A DNA stretch of 64,000 bases from Isoetes taiwanensis (Eukaryota > Streptophyta > Lycopodiopsida > Isoetales > Isoetaceae), in assembly GCA_021234155.1 (NCBI GenBank), contig JAJEKV010000036.1, positions 12,289,426 to 12,353,425 on the forward strand. Direction: 5' to 3'. A program made the position numbers and the translations under genes. Every line of letters begins with the position of its first letter. Position 1 is the stretch's first letter. The notes under the pieces are model-generated. The model did no database searches. It was not told where the DNA came from and saw nothing but the letters and a program-made list of their open reading frames with translations. Below are positions 21,707-33,007 of this stretch, piece after piece.

Positions 21707-22289
21707 TGTTTGGGGGTCCGGGTTCGAACTCCCCGAAGACAGCCTCTCTGGAGGACCCGTGGATCTAACGGGGAGAGTCCAGGGGACTATGTCACGCCGG
21801 GATTTGCCGAAAGAGAAGAAAAGAAGAGAACGTAGAACAAAAAGATGATAAGCTTCCTTGATATCAATGATGAAAATACATGAGCTCTCGCAATAGAGAA
21901 AAAACTGAAAGGAGACAAGACTCAAAACTCATCTAAAACTTATGAGCTAACTCTACTCATATATATAGTACAATGGCCTTGGGCCCAATATAGACACTCA
22001 TTGCGGTGCCGACTCACGGAAGGAGGCCCGATTGGTGTGAATGTTGGCGGTGCCTCTTGAAGTGCCTAGAATCACGCGCCGACGCTGACGCTGGTGGCGG
22101 TGGGCGGGCCGTCACTTGTCGAGCGGGCGCCTCTTGTTGACAGACCAAAGGCTTTATTGCGTGGCTTTCGGCCGCTTAGTCTTACGTGGAGGCTTGGATG
22201 TCTGACCCGTGGTTGACTGAGGATCTTTGAGCTTGACCTGGTCTGATGTATGCATGAATAGTCCTGTACCAGGAGGCACAGGACTAACA
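21707..22289 (-). repeat. 5' LTR of Tat-like copy 1
   Basis: 583 bp, starting TGTTAGTCCTGTGCC in the sense direction next to CGGTT. TATATATA near 21960 marks the core promoter. Confidence 0.92.
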
Positions 22290-23131
22290 CGGTTACCCGG
22301 CCCGGTCGGCTGCTGTGGGTTGGCGGCTTGGTTTACATCAACAGGGTTTGTCTGGGATTCGACGTTCGGAGCCGCACCTAGGTCCTGCTGTCTATCATCA
22401 AAATTCTGCTGCTGCTCCTCCTGCTGATGGCCTAGCTGCTCCTCCTGCTCGTGCTCACTTTGCTGGCCATGGGAGTCTTCGCCTTCCTTTAGGAGCCGCT
22501 CTCATTCTTCAGCCCTAGCCTCTCTCTCCAAACGCACTTGAGTACGCCGGCCAATCTCAGTATGACACCGGTCTAGCCGTGCCCGCATATCTTCTTGGAT
22601 GGATTCTAGATGGCACTGTTGAAACCGGGGCGGGACATTTTCAAAAATGAAACTATTGAGGCTTTCATTCCAAGAAAAGGTGGGAAGGTTAAAGTATTCC
22701 TGGTAGGTAAGTACACGACCCCTCCCCAAATAGTAAAAGCGATCCATCCTTAGGTCCGGTGGAGCGCTGGCTATTTGGTGCAAGTCTTCTAGTCGGGCCA
22801 GATGCATGATCCTCTGAGCTTCGTTCCGACTAAGCTCCACAGGGTCTTCATCTGGTCCTGGCGAGGAATAAAACTTAACCACAGCCCATGCACGGTCCGA
22901 CTGCTCCACGAGAGTGTAATCCTGACCGGCTTCATTCAACTTGAGGAGGAAGCGCTCGTTGAAGTGGAAGATAGGGTAGGGGACTCGTCGGCCCTCGACA
23001 AAGTGCTTGACAAAAAAGTTAAGAATGGTATCTATCATAGGGTCTTCCTCAACAAGATGCTCAACTAAGACAGCAAACAACTGATATATATTCAGTTTCT
23101 TCAGATCTACGGTCAGCTTGAAGCGCGGCAT
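22290..23131 (-). CDS. N-terminal part of chromovirus ORF1 (H3-fusion ORF)
   Basis: Starts at the ATG at 23131, the first long ORF after the 5' LTR and leader. 209 open codons: MPRFKLTVDLKKLNIYQLF, then two acidic/aromatic blocks (DYTLVEQSDRAWAVVKFYSS and GRGRVLTYQEYFNLPTFSW), then a charged helix (MRARLDRCHTEIGRR, VRLEREARAEE). An in-frame TGA at 22504-22502 follows, which may be a C-to-T change of CGA since the helix would continue with R and E. Seventy further open codons are Gln/Glu-rich (HEQEEQLGHQQEEQQQ) and reach the nested insertion. Past it the frame continues to the H3-like end. I recognise no family for the first 209 residues. The position would suit a gag-like or nucleic-acid-binding protein, but the normal gag lies near the protease. 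Confidence 0.7.
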
Positions 23132-23833
23132 GTCGTACTTTATAGGGACAACAAGGGAGAAAGGAGAAAGGAGGCTTCAGCAAAGGCGGGGACGGATCTG
23201 CTGAAGGGGTAATCGAGGGCACCGGGGTGTAGGGCAGGTGCAAAGGAAGACGTCGAGGTCGGCTATGGCGGATGTGGAGCTTAGGTCCGTGGCTATGGCG
23301 AAAAAAGGCGCTCAAAAGAAAACACGCCTTAAAAAGACACTTCAAAATTCAATTTTAACTTTTGACTTTTTATTAAAAATTTAAAAAAAATTTTTTTTTA
23401 AAAAAAAAATTTCAAGCAGTAGCAGTATAAAATCGCCAGCGGCAGAGTATGGGGGGGGCCGGCGTGTTTATACGCGTTTTATTTTCAAAAAGAAACACCC
23501 TCGGATACCTCAAGTAGCTTTTTTTTTTTTTTTTTTTGACTGTTATGTTTTTTGCCTCGGGAGACGTGCCCCCTAGGGTATTTGAGAGGTGCCCGATCCA
23601 TTGGAGCCGTTTTCGCCTTCATCCGAGCTACCTACAAAAAGATGGCTCCTCGAAACTTGGGTCCTCCAGGCGGCCTAGACTTCCTTAGAATTTACAGTCT
23701 GTTACCTTAACCTAGCACTAAATCAAACATGAAAGACTTAAACAATCACTCTTGCTTAAACTCTCTCTCCTAACTACCGAACTAGCGAGTTAGGGTTTGG
23801 TCAGTGCTATGATTTCGAGTAACCGAAATCACG
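23132..23833 (-). other. Leader of the chromovirus
   Basis: About 700 bases between primer binding site and ORF1, with poly(A)/poly(T) runs (23380-23410 and 23519-23537). No ORF of note. Confidence 0.5.
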
Positions 23834-23845
23834 GCTCTGATACCA
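23834..23845 (-). other. Primer binding site, initiator tRNA-Met
   Basis: Minus-strand TGGTATCAGAGC, one base after the 5' LTR. This is the exact 12-base complement of the 3' end of plant initiator tRNA-Met and fixes the orientation. Confidence 0.92.
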
Positions 23846-23846
23846 C

Positions 23847-25452
23847 TGTGACGCTCCCTGAACATATACGACCCTCGGCCGTATACATACGGGGACTTTC
23901 CCCTCCCATGGCGACCAACTCGCCATGAGCAGGGCCCTCCGTCTATTTCGGGCCATCTATAATATGATGCCCGAAAAGAAGGTTTCTGAAGGGGTCATTC
24001 GGCCCACGCCTTCAATGGGGCTCCTACGTCGCGGAAGCGTGAATACAAGGGTTAGCACACAGCATAAATCACATATAAATAACCACCACGAAGGGTGGCG
24101 CATCCATCCAAATACCAACGGCAAAGAATATGCATCTAAACCTAAGAAAACACCCCAAACCCATGGTTCTACCCCGGCTCAGACTCCAGTGAGGATCGAC
24201 TGACGGCTAGGTCTCAAGAGATCAGCAGACCGAATCTTGACATGGCGTTGGCTGGCATAGAACATTGGCTAGGGTTGTCCACTCCATCCGCCCCTCCTGT
24301 GCACACTTTGCAGATGGGTCAATTCACGCTATGGCGTCGCTATAGCCTTCCGGAGACGCAGGCTCGAGGCATCACCCTGCTGAGCCTACTCCAGGGTTCA
24401 TGAAGTCCCGGTCCGATGAGGCAGGTCAGGGAAGCGTCCCCTTCCAGAATCACAGTGGCTCCATGGGCGAGCTAGAGAATACGTGCCGCATCAGCGACCC
24501 CCGCATCCGTACCCGACTTACTCGCCCTAAATCTACTCAAAGTGCAAGGTGCCCCATACGGTTCACACCTTCCCATCCAGGGAGTGTCAGACCCATACCC
24601 GGCCCTCTACGTGACCGGCTATCAGGTCTAGCTCGCTATAGGAGTCCCAGGAGCCTTTTATGTTCGTGCAAGACTCCATCTCCACTTCACCACTGTGTTC
24701 CTTGTCTGGTGCTAAGCCAGTACCATAGCATCTATGACCCGGTGGGCTCTTGTGCATAGGCCGCATTTAACGGGATAATACAGGGCTCTATCTAGGAGCA
24801 TACTACAATAAATAGCCTCAGAGGTCTCTACCCCCCTTAATTCCCCATTTCCAGAGTAACACTAGGCTAACAACCACCAATCCATCCATTACAAGCAAAA
24901 CCAGAATCGAAATATATAGAGAACCTATCTTTACAATCAAGGGTTAGTTCCTACGAGTAAACACAGAGAGAATAGACCAACAACCCAAACAGGTGCCCGC
25001 TATCCTAGAATTCACAACTACACTAGCCACCCACCGTATTTGGCCGACCCGTTGTCATTGGGGATCTCCATGCTTGGTCTTGGTGTTTAGCTTGTGTGAG
25101 ATTCGTGGTGGTGGCTCAGCTCTGGTCACAAGGGTGGCGCTCCACTGCTCAAGGTGAGTTGTGGCTGATATGGGGGTGGTGATCCACCCTATTGACCCCA
25201 ATTAGCATTATCATGCTAACCAATCGAGGGTGGCCACGTGGCGCCTTCCCAAACCATAATTAGATTAGTTATGGTTTTTAAATATTAGTTCCTTAATTAT
25301 AGGTTATTATTGTCAATAATTAAATTAGCATAGCTAATTTAATCCCTTTTTAAGTGAACCACCTAGGTTCCCATACCCCATGTGGCGTATGTATCCCTGG
25401 TGACGTGTCAACATATTTATACTTATACCGTATAAATACTTGGAACGTCACA
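23847..25452 (-). repeat. 5' LTR of the chromovirus
   Basis: 1606 bp, pair of 1237-2840. Flanked by GCTGC at 25453-25457. Confidence 0.93.
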
Positions 25453-25472
25453 GCTGCGGACAGCATCATTTC

Positions 25473-25485
25473 AAGGTGGGGAGAA
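25473..25485 (+). other. Polypurine tract of the plus-strand chromovirus
   Basis: AAGGTGGGGAGAA directly before the LTR start TGTGACG at 25486. Confidence 0.65.
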
Positions 25486-27152
25486 TGTGACGTTCCAGTG
25501 AAGAGATAACGGTCCCGGGGCGTATCTTTATCTTTGCCGATCACGCATTACACGCCACCCTCGACCGATTAATGCGCCAACGTAGCTAGGCTAGTAGCCC
25601 TAGGGGGCAACGTGCAAGGAGTGTGCATTTATTAATGTGCACATTAAACAATGTGCACATTCACTTAGGTGCACATTTTCCCATATGGCCACTTCATGCC
25701 AAGTGGGCCACACCCATAGGTGCAATTAATGTGCACATCCTCCAAGGTACACATTAATGTGGGCACACATTTCCATGTGGGCACATTTTGCCACCTATCC
25801 ATTAAAGGCAAGTGGGCCCATTCCCAATTATCCCACATGCCTAAAGGGGATAATTGGAAACCCTAGCCAACCCCTTGTCTATTAAGGGAGGGAAACCCTA
25901 ACTTGTCCAATTTTCGTTTCTAGGGTTTTGGAACTCTGTTTTGGCTGCCTCCACAGCCAAAACCGCCTCCCAGACTCTGCCTGAGAGAATTGCACCCTTA
26001 GTTTCTCTTGATTCGAGCGTTTCAGCAGGATGGTCGAGCTCAGGTCAGGAGGAGTCCCTCAAGGATCAGGTATTTAGGCAATTTAATAGCTTAAACCCTC
26101 TTTTAGCCATCGAATCAGTAGGTTTAGCCTCTTAAATTGCCCATAGCAGCCCTCTAGATCTCTAGATAGCAGATTCTAACTAAAGAACCTAACTCTATGA
26201 TGTAGATTAGATCTAGTTCTTTAGTTCTCTGTGAAGTATATGGATGATGTATCTCTATGAACTCCTTGTATTGGGAAGGGGGGTAGAGACCCAAAGCTTT
26301 GTAGTTGATGCTCCTAGAGTAGCCTCTCTAGCACACTGTAGATTCGGCCTGTGTACAAGAACCACACCTGGTTGTGGGTGAAGGGGCCAGACTGGCTAAG
26401 AAGGGGGTTCATGTCGACTCTTGAAGCGATCCCTACGGTGTGTAAGGCCTACCAGGGATCATTGTGACTAGGTCTAATGGCTCACCACTGAGTGCGGGTG
26501 AGGCATGGACTCGACACCCGTGAAGTGGTGTACACTTTCCGAGGTGGGTTGGTCGAATACGGGCGTTGGCCCTCTAGTCACCTTGAGTCGGCATGTAGAG
26601 ATCCGGAGGGGTGATCCCTTCCCCGCCCCCCATGGAACCGGGAGGATGAAACCCGGGAATAGCCCTTTGGCTATGCATCCGTGGGCTTCTGATCCGGTCG
26701 ACACTTTTCAGCCTACTGCTCGCAAAGTGTGCACGGGGAGGGGCGGATGGAGTGGACAACCCTATGCCATGTTCATATGCCGCCCAAATCCATTGCCATG
26801 AATTGCAATGCGCAGGAACTCACGGAGACCCATACCGTCAGTCATTCCCTTGAGTCGGAGCCTGGGTAGAACTCCCCATATGTATTGTGCTCACCTTGTT
26901 TATGCAGATATGATGGACCACCCTTCGAGGTGGATATATGCTTATGTTATATACTGACATGTATGTTTACGCTTCCGCAGCTAGGTAGGCCCTGAGGGAG
27001 ACGGGGTAAAATGACCCCTTCACTCTTCCCACTGGAACCAGTCACGGTTGCAGTGTTATGTGGAGGGCCCTGTATCGGCATGGAGCTGGTATGGGGGATG
27101 AACTCCTGTTTGTATACGGTGAGTGCACCGTATACGAGTAGGGGACGTCACA
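25486..27152 (+). repeat. 3' LTR of a related plus-strand chromovirus
   Basis: 1667 bp from TGTGACGTTCC to GACGTCACA, with the same ends as the outer chromovirus LTR read in sense. Internal blocks are shared too, for example AAAGTGTGCAC followed by GGAGGGGCGGATGGAGTGG. The rest is diverged, so it is a sister family. With 1-1236 it is the 3' end of an element that extends off the left edge; the outer chromovirus inserted 33 bp upstream of this LTR. Confidence 0.8.
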
Positions 27153-27545
27153 CATGCCACCTAGGCTCCAGTATGCCAAGGTGGTGCAAACATGACACGT
27201 GGGCTCCACCATGCCACCTAGGCTCCAACATGCGACCTACTCTCAAGCATGCCAAGGTGGCTCCAACATGCCACCTAGGCTCCAACATGCGACCTAGTCT
27301 CAAACATGCCAAGGTGGCTCAAACAAGCCACACGGGCTCCAACATGACATCTAAGCTCCAACATGCCAAGGTGGCTCAAACATGCCACGTGGGCTCCAAC
27401 ATGCCACCTAGGCTCCAACATGCCAAGGTGGCTCAAACATGCCACATGGGCTCCAACATGCCACCTAGGCTCAAACATGCCAAGGTGGCTTAAACATGTC
27501 ACCTAGGCTCCAAAATGCCACCTAGATTCCAAAATGCCATCTCGA
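27153..27545 (+). repeat. Minisatellite of about 18-bp units
   Basis: About 20 units of the type GGCTCCAACATGCCACCT and GGCTCAAACATGCCAAGGT, with a higher-order period near 54 bp. It begins where the LTR ends. Similar units occur at 53861-53905. ORFs across it on both strands only reflect the repeat. Confidence 0.85.
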
Positions 27546-27733
27546 ATGATCCCAAACAATCTTTGCTATGCAAAAGGTGCTCTTGACTTCCAATTGCCAC
27601 AACGGAAGGAGAATAGATCCAAAATCCTGTCCGTCAGTTCCTATTGCTTCGCCTCTTCAACTGCAACTTCTCGACCACTTCCCAAGTGCAAATGTCAAAA
27701 ACTCGACCTCCATAATGTAAACCATTCAATAAC

Positions 27734-28330
27734 CTAGCAGAACACAGGATTAGTTGCATGCTCTGCATCCAAGGCGGGATTTGCCTCTGGCACGCCGACA
27801 ATGCGCAAATTCAAGCTTCTGTCCACTGCTGCCTGAGCGAATTCGGTCGCCTGCATGTTCCCAAGATCCTTATCCTGCATGGGACTGTGATCCTGCTCCT
27901 GCTCTTGTGTGCCATCATGATCTTTATCTGTCATCTCCACATTGGCAGTCCCATAGGCCTCTGTTTGCACCCCGTCATCAGTGCATGCGCTCTCGAGGGT
28001 CTGGGTTTGGGCATCAGTGTAGAATTTTGGGCAAGAGGAGGGAGATGACTGCGAAGTACATGCTTCCAAGATGGTGGAGTGAAGCAGATTCAGTATCCGG
28101 AACAGAAGCTTACTGTTTTTGGAAATGGTCAGGCCTGCAAGAGATGTGTTCTGCAAGGTGTCCAGAAGAAGATGCTGATCTGATGAGGGCAAGAGCGGAA
28201 GGATCCGTGCTTGAAGTGAGGCATGCTGATTTATGAGATCAAATTCTGAAAGCGAGAAATGTTCAAGCCATGTGACATGCAGAAGCTCTGCACCAGTGAA
28301 TTTATGGCGGCGTTGACCACGCTTAGCCAT
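27734..28330 (-). pseudogene. LINE ORF1-like protein, 3' truncated
   Basis: 198 codons on the minus strand starting at MAKRGQRRHKF. Ser/Asp/Gln-rich middle, then DRSLNLRIVGVPE near the end, which resembles the RNA-binding start block of LINE ORF1 proteins (NLRIxGxPE). It stops soon after, so the rest of ORF1 and all of ORF2 are absent. The 5' end looks complete, since a leader of about 400 bases precedes it. Another DNA-binding or gag-like origin is possible. Confidence 0.5.
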
Positions 28331-28740
28331 GAGATATGGAAGTAGTGGAGCTTTGGCTTGCGAGTGTGTTGTAAATTCTCAAACAAACAAACGTCCTTTA
28401 AGCTGGTTGTAGAATCTGGGCCTCCGAACTGGGCTGTGGAAACTCAAAGCTCTGTGCTAGTTAGCCGAAAATCAAAGCTACGGCAATAGGCTGTGGAGCA
28501 AAACTGGACACAAAACAATAATCTAAAACCTGATATCTATGGCTGATATGGCAGATGGCAACTTCGGGGCGTCGCTGTAGAACTGAACCAAATCTGAGAT
28601 GCAGAGTCCACGTCGTTATATCTTGCTATTTACTCCTAGCAGGGAGTTACGTGAGCATGGCCTCGAGGCCTTCAGGAACTAGGCGCACAGGGCGGCGCCT
28701 TTAGGGTTCGAGTAAGCACAATACAGAAAGAACGATGCTA
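28331..28740 (-). other. Putative LINE 5' leader
   Basis: Sequence upstream of the LINE ORF1-like start, without ORF; contains CTCGAACCCTAAAGGCGCC on the minus strand. Assigned by position only. Confidence 0.35.
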
Positions 28741-28910
28741 AGGACTATTGGAAGGAATGACTCCAAGAAATTCGATTTCATTTGTGAAGTATTGGCAAAA
28801 TTATTCTCTCACATGTCATTTGTAACCCCAGCAATGCTGGATATCCTTACTAGTATCTTAACATATATAAGGCAGTGCCCATTTCTGTTTGATGCTAATA
28901 TAGGTGTAGC

Positions 28911-28970
28911 CAGGGGTCTAGCCCCGCCACTCACAACCAGGTGGGCTCTTGTACACGGGCCGCATTAATT
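28911..28970 (-). repeat. Short chromovirus LTR fragment
   Basis: Minus strand reads GTGTACAAGAGCCCACCTGG then TTGTGAGTGG. It matches the block around 26352-26385 of the plus-strand chromovirus LTR with few changes. No LTR ends are present. Confidence 0.5.
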
Positions 28971-30648
28971 GCTTGCTTTGCAAGCTATCTGGCCCTGCAG
29001 AGCAAACAGTCCAACCCTGCTCAGTTTCGGCCCTGCTCAACGGCCTCAACTTTCATTGGCAACTTCATTCAATAAGTCTACACATGAATTCATCTCCTCA
29101 AATATACTGGCATCTCTTGGGGCTTTTGTTTTACTTGATGGGCTCGAATGGTCCTCGCCCAGCTTGCTCCATTAGCTCATTTGTGAGCTCCGGTGCCCAA
29201 AATCGGGCCAAATTATATTGCTTGGGACTCCATGAAGGAGTCTGTGATGAAGACACAGGGTATTCTGTTTAGGATTTGGTGCCAAGGTAAATCTTCATCG
29301 TTGTCAGGCTGTTTTTAAAGGAATCTTTCGTTCTAACACCAAAAAATCAAGATTAATCCCAAATAATGAATCCAACAGCTACAAGCAATGCCAGAAGTCT
29401 GGAAGCAATCTGGAAGATCTTTCATCTCATATTGCATGGCGGGGTGAGAAAATCATTGCGTAGGGCAAGAAACGACAAATTTGAAGCCGATTTCGCACTG
29501 CCCAATTGATGAAATCAAATGGGGAGGAAGAAAAACGCAGAAAAATGGATGAAACTGCAGATCAGAGTGTCAAGTCGCTCCCCTCATGCAGAAATCAAAT
29601 GCCTCTTCGAGATAGAATGCCAAGAAATATGACGCTGTTACCATTTCCCTTCCTAGGCTCCAGTTATGAAAATCGCCAGAATAGCTATTTTTCAAAAATA
29701 TTCAAGCTGGAACGCGACCATTACCTGGATAAGAAAGGGAGCTCCTAGACTGCACTTTAACGGCCGCCGAGCACGAACTAAGGCTTCCAATCCAATGGCT
29801 TCTAAGATCAAGCCGATCCAATCCGATGCACAGCCCTAAGTTCAGAGAGAAAAGCCTCCATTGCCGATCAGTTGGAATTTTTTTATTGGGCCAGTGTGGC
29901 ATTTTTGTTCTTAAGATCCTCGATATGTTAATGCTAGGCCGGATTTCCACTAATGGCAAGTTCCGCAATGATGTGGCTCTATAGTTTCCACGTAGTAACA
30001 CCACAAAATATGAAATTGCCGGGATTTTTCACTTCAAAGCCTTCTATTAATGGCAATGCAGAAACATGGTCATGATCAACACGGAGCAAAATGGACGGGC
30101 TGGATGGAGCCAGCTGATGGGGGTCAAATCATGACTGCACGATGCGTGTGTGGACCCCTTGCATGGGCAAGGGAGCTTTACGTTTCACAAGGAATGTTAT
30201 AATGTATTTTTTGCCCCGTCGGATGACACGTTGGATTTGTCGGTTTGCGACGCCACATCTTCAGGCTTCCATGTGCACTGATGCACGTTTATGTTAGATC
30301 TTATTTGTCTAACGTGGGATGTCCCCTAGGGGACAACTTCTCCATTACTATAAATATGTTTATATTCTTTTTGTTCTAGAATAAGTCGTTCAATAAATAA
30401 TCCTATTCGGCAATTTCGCATCCAAGAACTACATCTAGCACAAGTTAAGAGATATCTACTATACCTCTGATTTATCTTCAGAATACACCCATGACTTTTG
30501 ATGTAGGGTCGAAAGAATACACCCATGACTTTTGATGCGGGGTGAGATTATCTGCTCAACTATGATCCCACTAGAAAAAGAGAAATGTTCGGAATAAATC
30601 TATTCACAGGGGGTTTTTATTTAGGATAAGTTCGGAACAGGTAATTCT
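28971..30648. other. No recognisable gene
   Basis: Moderately AT-rich, short ORFs only, no TE domain or repeat pair seen. Probably old degraded repeats. Confidence 0.4.
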
Positions 30649-30734
30649 TGCCGACAGAAAATTTTGGGGCGAAAGCCCTGGCGAGTGGCGGCAGCGGCAA
30701 GCCTGGGTGCACGTTCCAAAATTTTCTGTCGGCA
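30649..30734. repeat. Perfect inverted repeat (fold-back)
   Basis: TGCCGACAGAAAATTTTGG (30649-30667) and its exact complement (30716-30734) enclose a 48-base GC-rich loop. The same PuGxxGxC-type bases continue to about 30790 with further small palindromes. It may be a small MITE-like or fold-back element; no flanking duplication was identified. Confidence 0.7.
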
Positions 30735-32235
30735 GAAATTTCTGGACAAAATATATTTTTGGGGTTCCAAAGTTTTTGCCGGCGACATTCCGGCACCAAA
30801 AAACCAACAAGGCATCGACATAAAGTTTTATGTTTTAACACAAGTCCAAACACCGAAATATGAAGGCGGCGCTTATTTTGAATTAAAAAATGGCCTAAGT
30901 TTGTATTGAAACTTAATATTATGTCTAACTTATCATGGCCATCGAATGAGAGATAGACTAATGGCTTAGATCTTGATCCCCGTCTTTGTATCTCATTGGT
31001 TGCACTTTTTGAGGGTGGGCGGTGGGCTTTTTTGGCGGGCTCGAATCCTCTTCTTCGTTTCTAAATTCTGATTCTGCCCTTTTCTCCGGCCCCCTTCTCT
31101 GCTTCTCTGGCATCAGGCCAGGCCAATTCATCTGTTGTGCCGGATCTGGCTTTGAAACGAGATTTTTTCCTCTGTTATTGGCTGAAGCATGCACAAAACA
31201 GGGCGCCCATGAAGCCAGAAAGCTTTTGAAGATTTTGCTGCCGAAGCCGCCGTCGCTGCCATTATCAACAGTTTCTATTCGGCATCTGTTGCAACGATCA
31301 ATATTTTCTATCTCAGCACAAATTTGGCTATCACGCTCAGGGCCTCCTTCTCTGGTTTTCTTTAAAGATCAAACTTTGATCTCTAAGTTTTTTCAAAAAT
31401 ACTTATTTTGTTCTCTGAGTTTTTGCCTCCGAATTTTCCCCCGGATCTGCCTTTTTTTGCTGGATTCATCCCTGCCCTCTTCCACTATACTCAAGCTATG
31501 CGTGACGCCATAAAAAAACTCTGTTTTGCGCTGTTTTTATATGTCCTTTATGGTGGAACAGAGTCTAGTTTGCGCTTGGATCCGTGGAAAATGGTCGCAG
31601 TTGTCTGCGCTTGCCCAATATGTTTTATTATCATGCTACACAGTAATGCATGGGAATTAGCTATTCACAGCAGAAAACTCATCAGAATCAGTTAAGGAGG
31701 TCAGGCATTGGGTGCATGCAGTCGGAATACAGTGCTGAATGCTAAATGTGAAGCTTTTGTTGCTTCAACTTTTATAGCTGGAATTCAGTGCTGTTGCTTA
31801 AGCACAGACACAAATATGATCACAATAGAGTCCTGCGGTATACCCATTTGTTCAAGCCCGATCTGAAAGGTTTGTTTTGTTCAATCTGATCTGTGAAAAT
31901 TTGGAGCCTTAAATTGGGGCAAATGTTTTGACCTTGGATTCAGGCTTGGCTTGGACATGTTTGGCTTGAATTTGTAATGGAGAGCCTGGGCAAAACACAT
32001 CATTTTTCCTTTTTGGATGGATAACCATAGAACAGTAACAACAATGGCGGTTATGACTTCAAAGGGCCAATATATATCATAAATGAAAACAATTTGCCTG
32101 ACCAACTTTCTTTCATGGTTTGAACGTTTATAATAATGTTGTGAATATTGATGCATGTGCCACAACTATTTGCTTTGGATTTAGCAGCCTTTGATCATTT
32201 ATTGTTTAAAAAAAACAACACCTGCATCTTTTATA
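30735..32235. other. No recognisable gene
   Basis: Only short or low-complexity ORFs (the longest, 31022-31513 plus strand, is Phe/Leu/Ser-rich without motifs). Nothing assigned. Confidence 0.4.
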
Positions 32236-32248
32236 AGAAAAACTTTTC

Positions 32249-32984
32249 TTGGATAAAAACAATGTGGCTTTACATGAAAAAGAAGGAACTCTAGAAATGC
32301 AAGTTAAAGGCATTGAAGAAGTGGAAGCTAGGGCCCTTGCAGTCAGAAGTAAATGTACTTACATTAATTATATGGACAAAGGGAGTTCTGCCTTCTTTTT
32401 TAGAGCATCCAAAAGTAGAATTTTAAATAATGGCATTATGAAGGTTAGGGACCAAAATGATAATTGGATAGAAGGTCAGCAGGGAATTGAGGATTTCTTT
32501 CATAAAGAATATACTAAACTATTTGCTGAGCTGCCAGTAGACCAGATCAAATTACAGGAGTTCTTTGACAAAATCCCACGGGCTGATAAAAACATAGGAG
32601 ATGAGGAGATTCTTAAGACCCCAGTTGAACAGGAGATTCTGGATACTCTTAGGGAAATGGCCACAGGGAAAAGCCCTGGACCAGATGGTTTCCAGCCAGA
32701 ATTCTATGTGGAATTTTGGGAGATCATGAAAGATGACCTGGTTATATTCTTTCAAGGGGCCTGGAAAGCCAAACAGTTGAACCCTGCCATAAATGCTGGC
32801 CATATTGCTTTAATTCCTAAGGTAGATAATGCTGATTGAAGACCAATTACCCTCACTAACTCCACATACAAGGTGTTGGCCAAAATTCTAGCAAACAGAT
32901 TCAAAGGAGCTTTCATGGAGATCAGTAGTTCCTGCCAGTCTGCTTTCCTTCCCAATAGAAATATTCTAGATAATTACAAGATGA
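32249..32984 (+). pseudogene. LINE RT, N-terminal half
   Basis: Open frame with YMDKGSSAFFFRASKSR (the region between endonuclease and RT), KSPGPDGFQPEFYVEFW (RT motif 0/1) and AINAGHIALIPKVDNAD, then a stop (TGA where TGG is expected). After it the frame continues with RPITLTNSTYKVLAKILANR and SAFLPNRNILDNYKM. The gene is cut at 32984 by the next insertion. Confidence 0.88.
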
Positions 32985-32988
32985 TTTT

Positions 32989-33007
32989 GCGGCGGCGTTG
33001 CCGCCGC
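32989..33007. repeat. GC hairpin at the insertion end
   Basis: GCGGCGGC, loop GTT, GCCGCCGC; it starts 4 bases inside the insertion. An 8-bp perfect stem. Confidence 0.7.

Larger units (their letters stand above)
11230..22289 (-). mobile_element. Tat/Athila-like Ty3 retrotransposon, copy 1
   Basis: Complete 11,060-bp element on the minus strand, inserted in ORF1 of the chromovirus. LTRs of about 580 bp begin TGTTAG and end CAAACA in the sense direction. The 5-bp duplication CGGTT lies at 11225-11229 and 22290-22294. Order in sense: gag with zinc knuckles, protease of the IDGGS type, RT, RNase H, integrase without chromodomain, an antisense ORF, a long sense ORF, 3' LTR. The DGGS protease, the GPY/F integrase and extra ORFs between integrase and the 3' LTR fit the Tat/Athila group of non-chromodomain Ty3 elements. 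Frames are broken in all genes. A second copy lies at 38797-62154. Confidence 0.93.
1237..25452 (-). mobile_element. Chromovirus (Ty3) LTR retrotransposon with extra 5' ORFs, interrupted
   Basis: Complete minus-strand LTR element. The LTRs at 1237-2840 and 23847-25452 are direct repeats starting TGTGACG and ending GTCACA when read in the element's sense. They are flanked by the 5-bp duplication GCTGC (1232-1236 and 25453-25457). A primer binding site for initiator tRNA-Met and a polypurine tract sit at the expected ends. Without the nested Tat-like element (11230-22289) it measures about 13.15 kb. Order in sense direction: 5' LTR, ORF1 ending in an H3-like segment, AT-rich spacer with a TATA box, a degenerate ORF, a small ORF (8869-8528), gag, protease, RT, RNase H, integrase, chromodomain, 3' LTR. 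The extra 5' block of about 5 kb is not part of the normal chromovirus plan. pol is broken by frameshifts. Confidence 0.92.

Noticed and set aside
27011-27493. 160-codon ORF with repeats of HLGSNMRP and LKHAKVA
   Set aside because: It is the translation of the 18-bp minisatellite; the opposite strand gives an equally repetitive ORF.
31022-31513. 163-codon ORF
   Set aside because: Low-complexity Ser/Leu/Phe composition, no motif and no conserved partner in the window.
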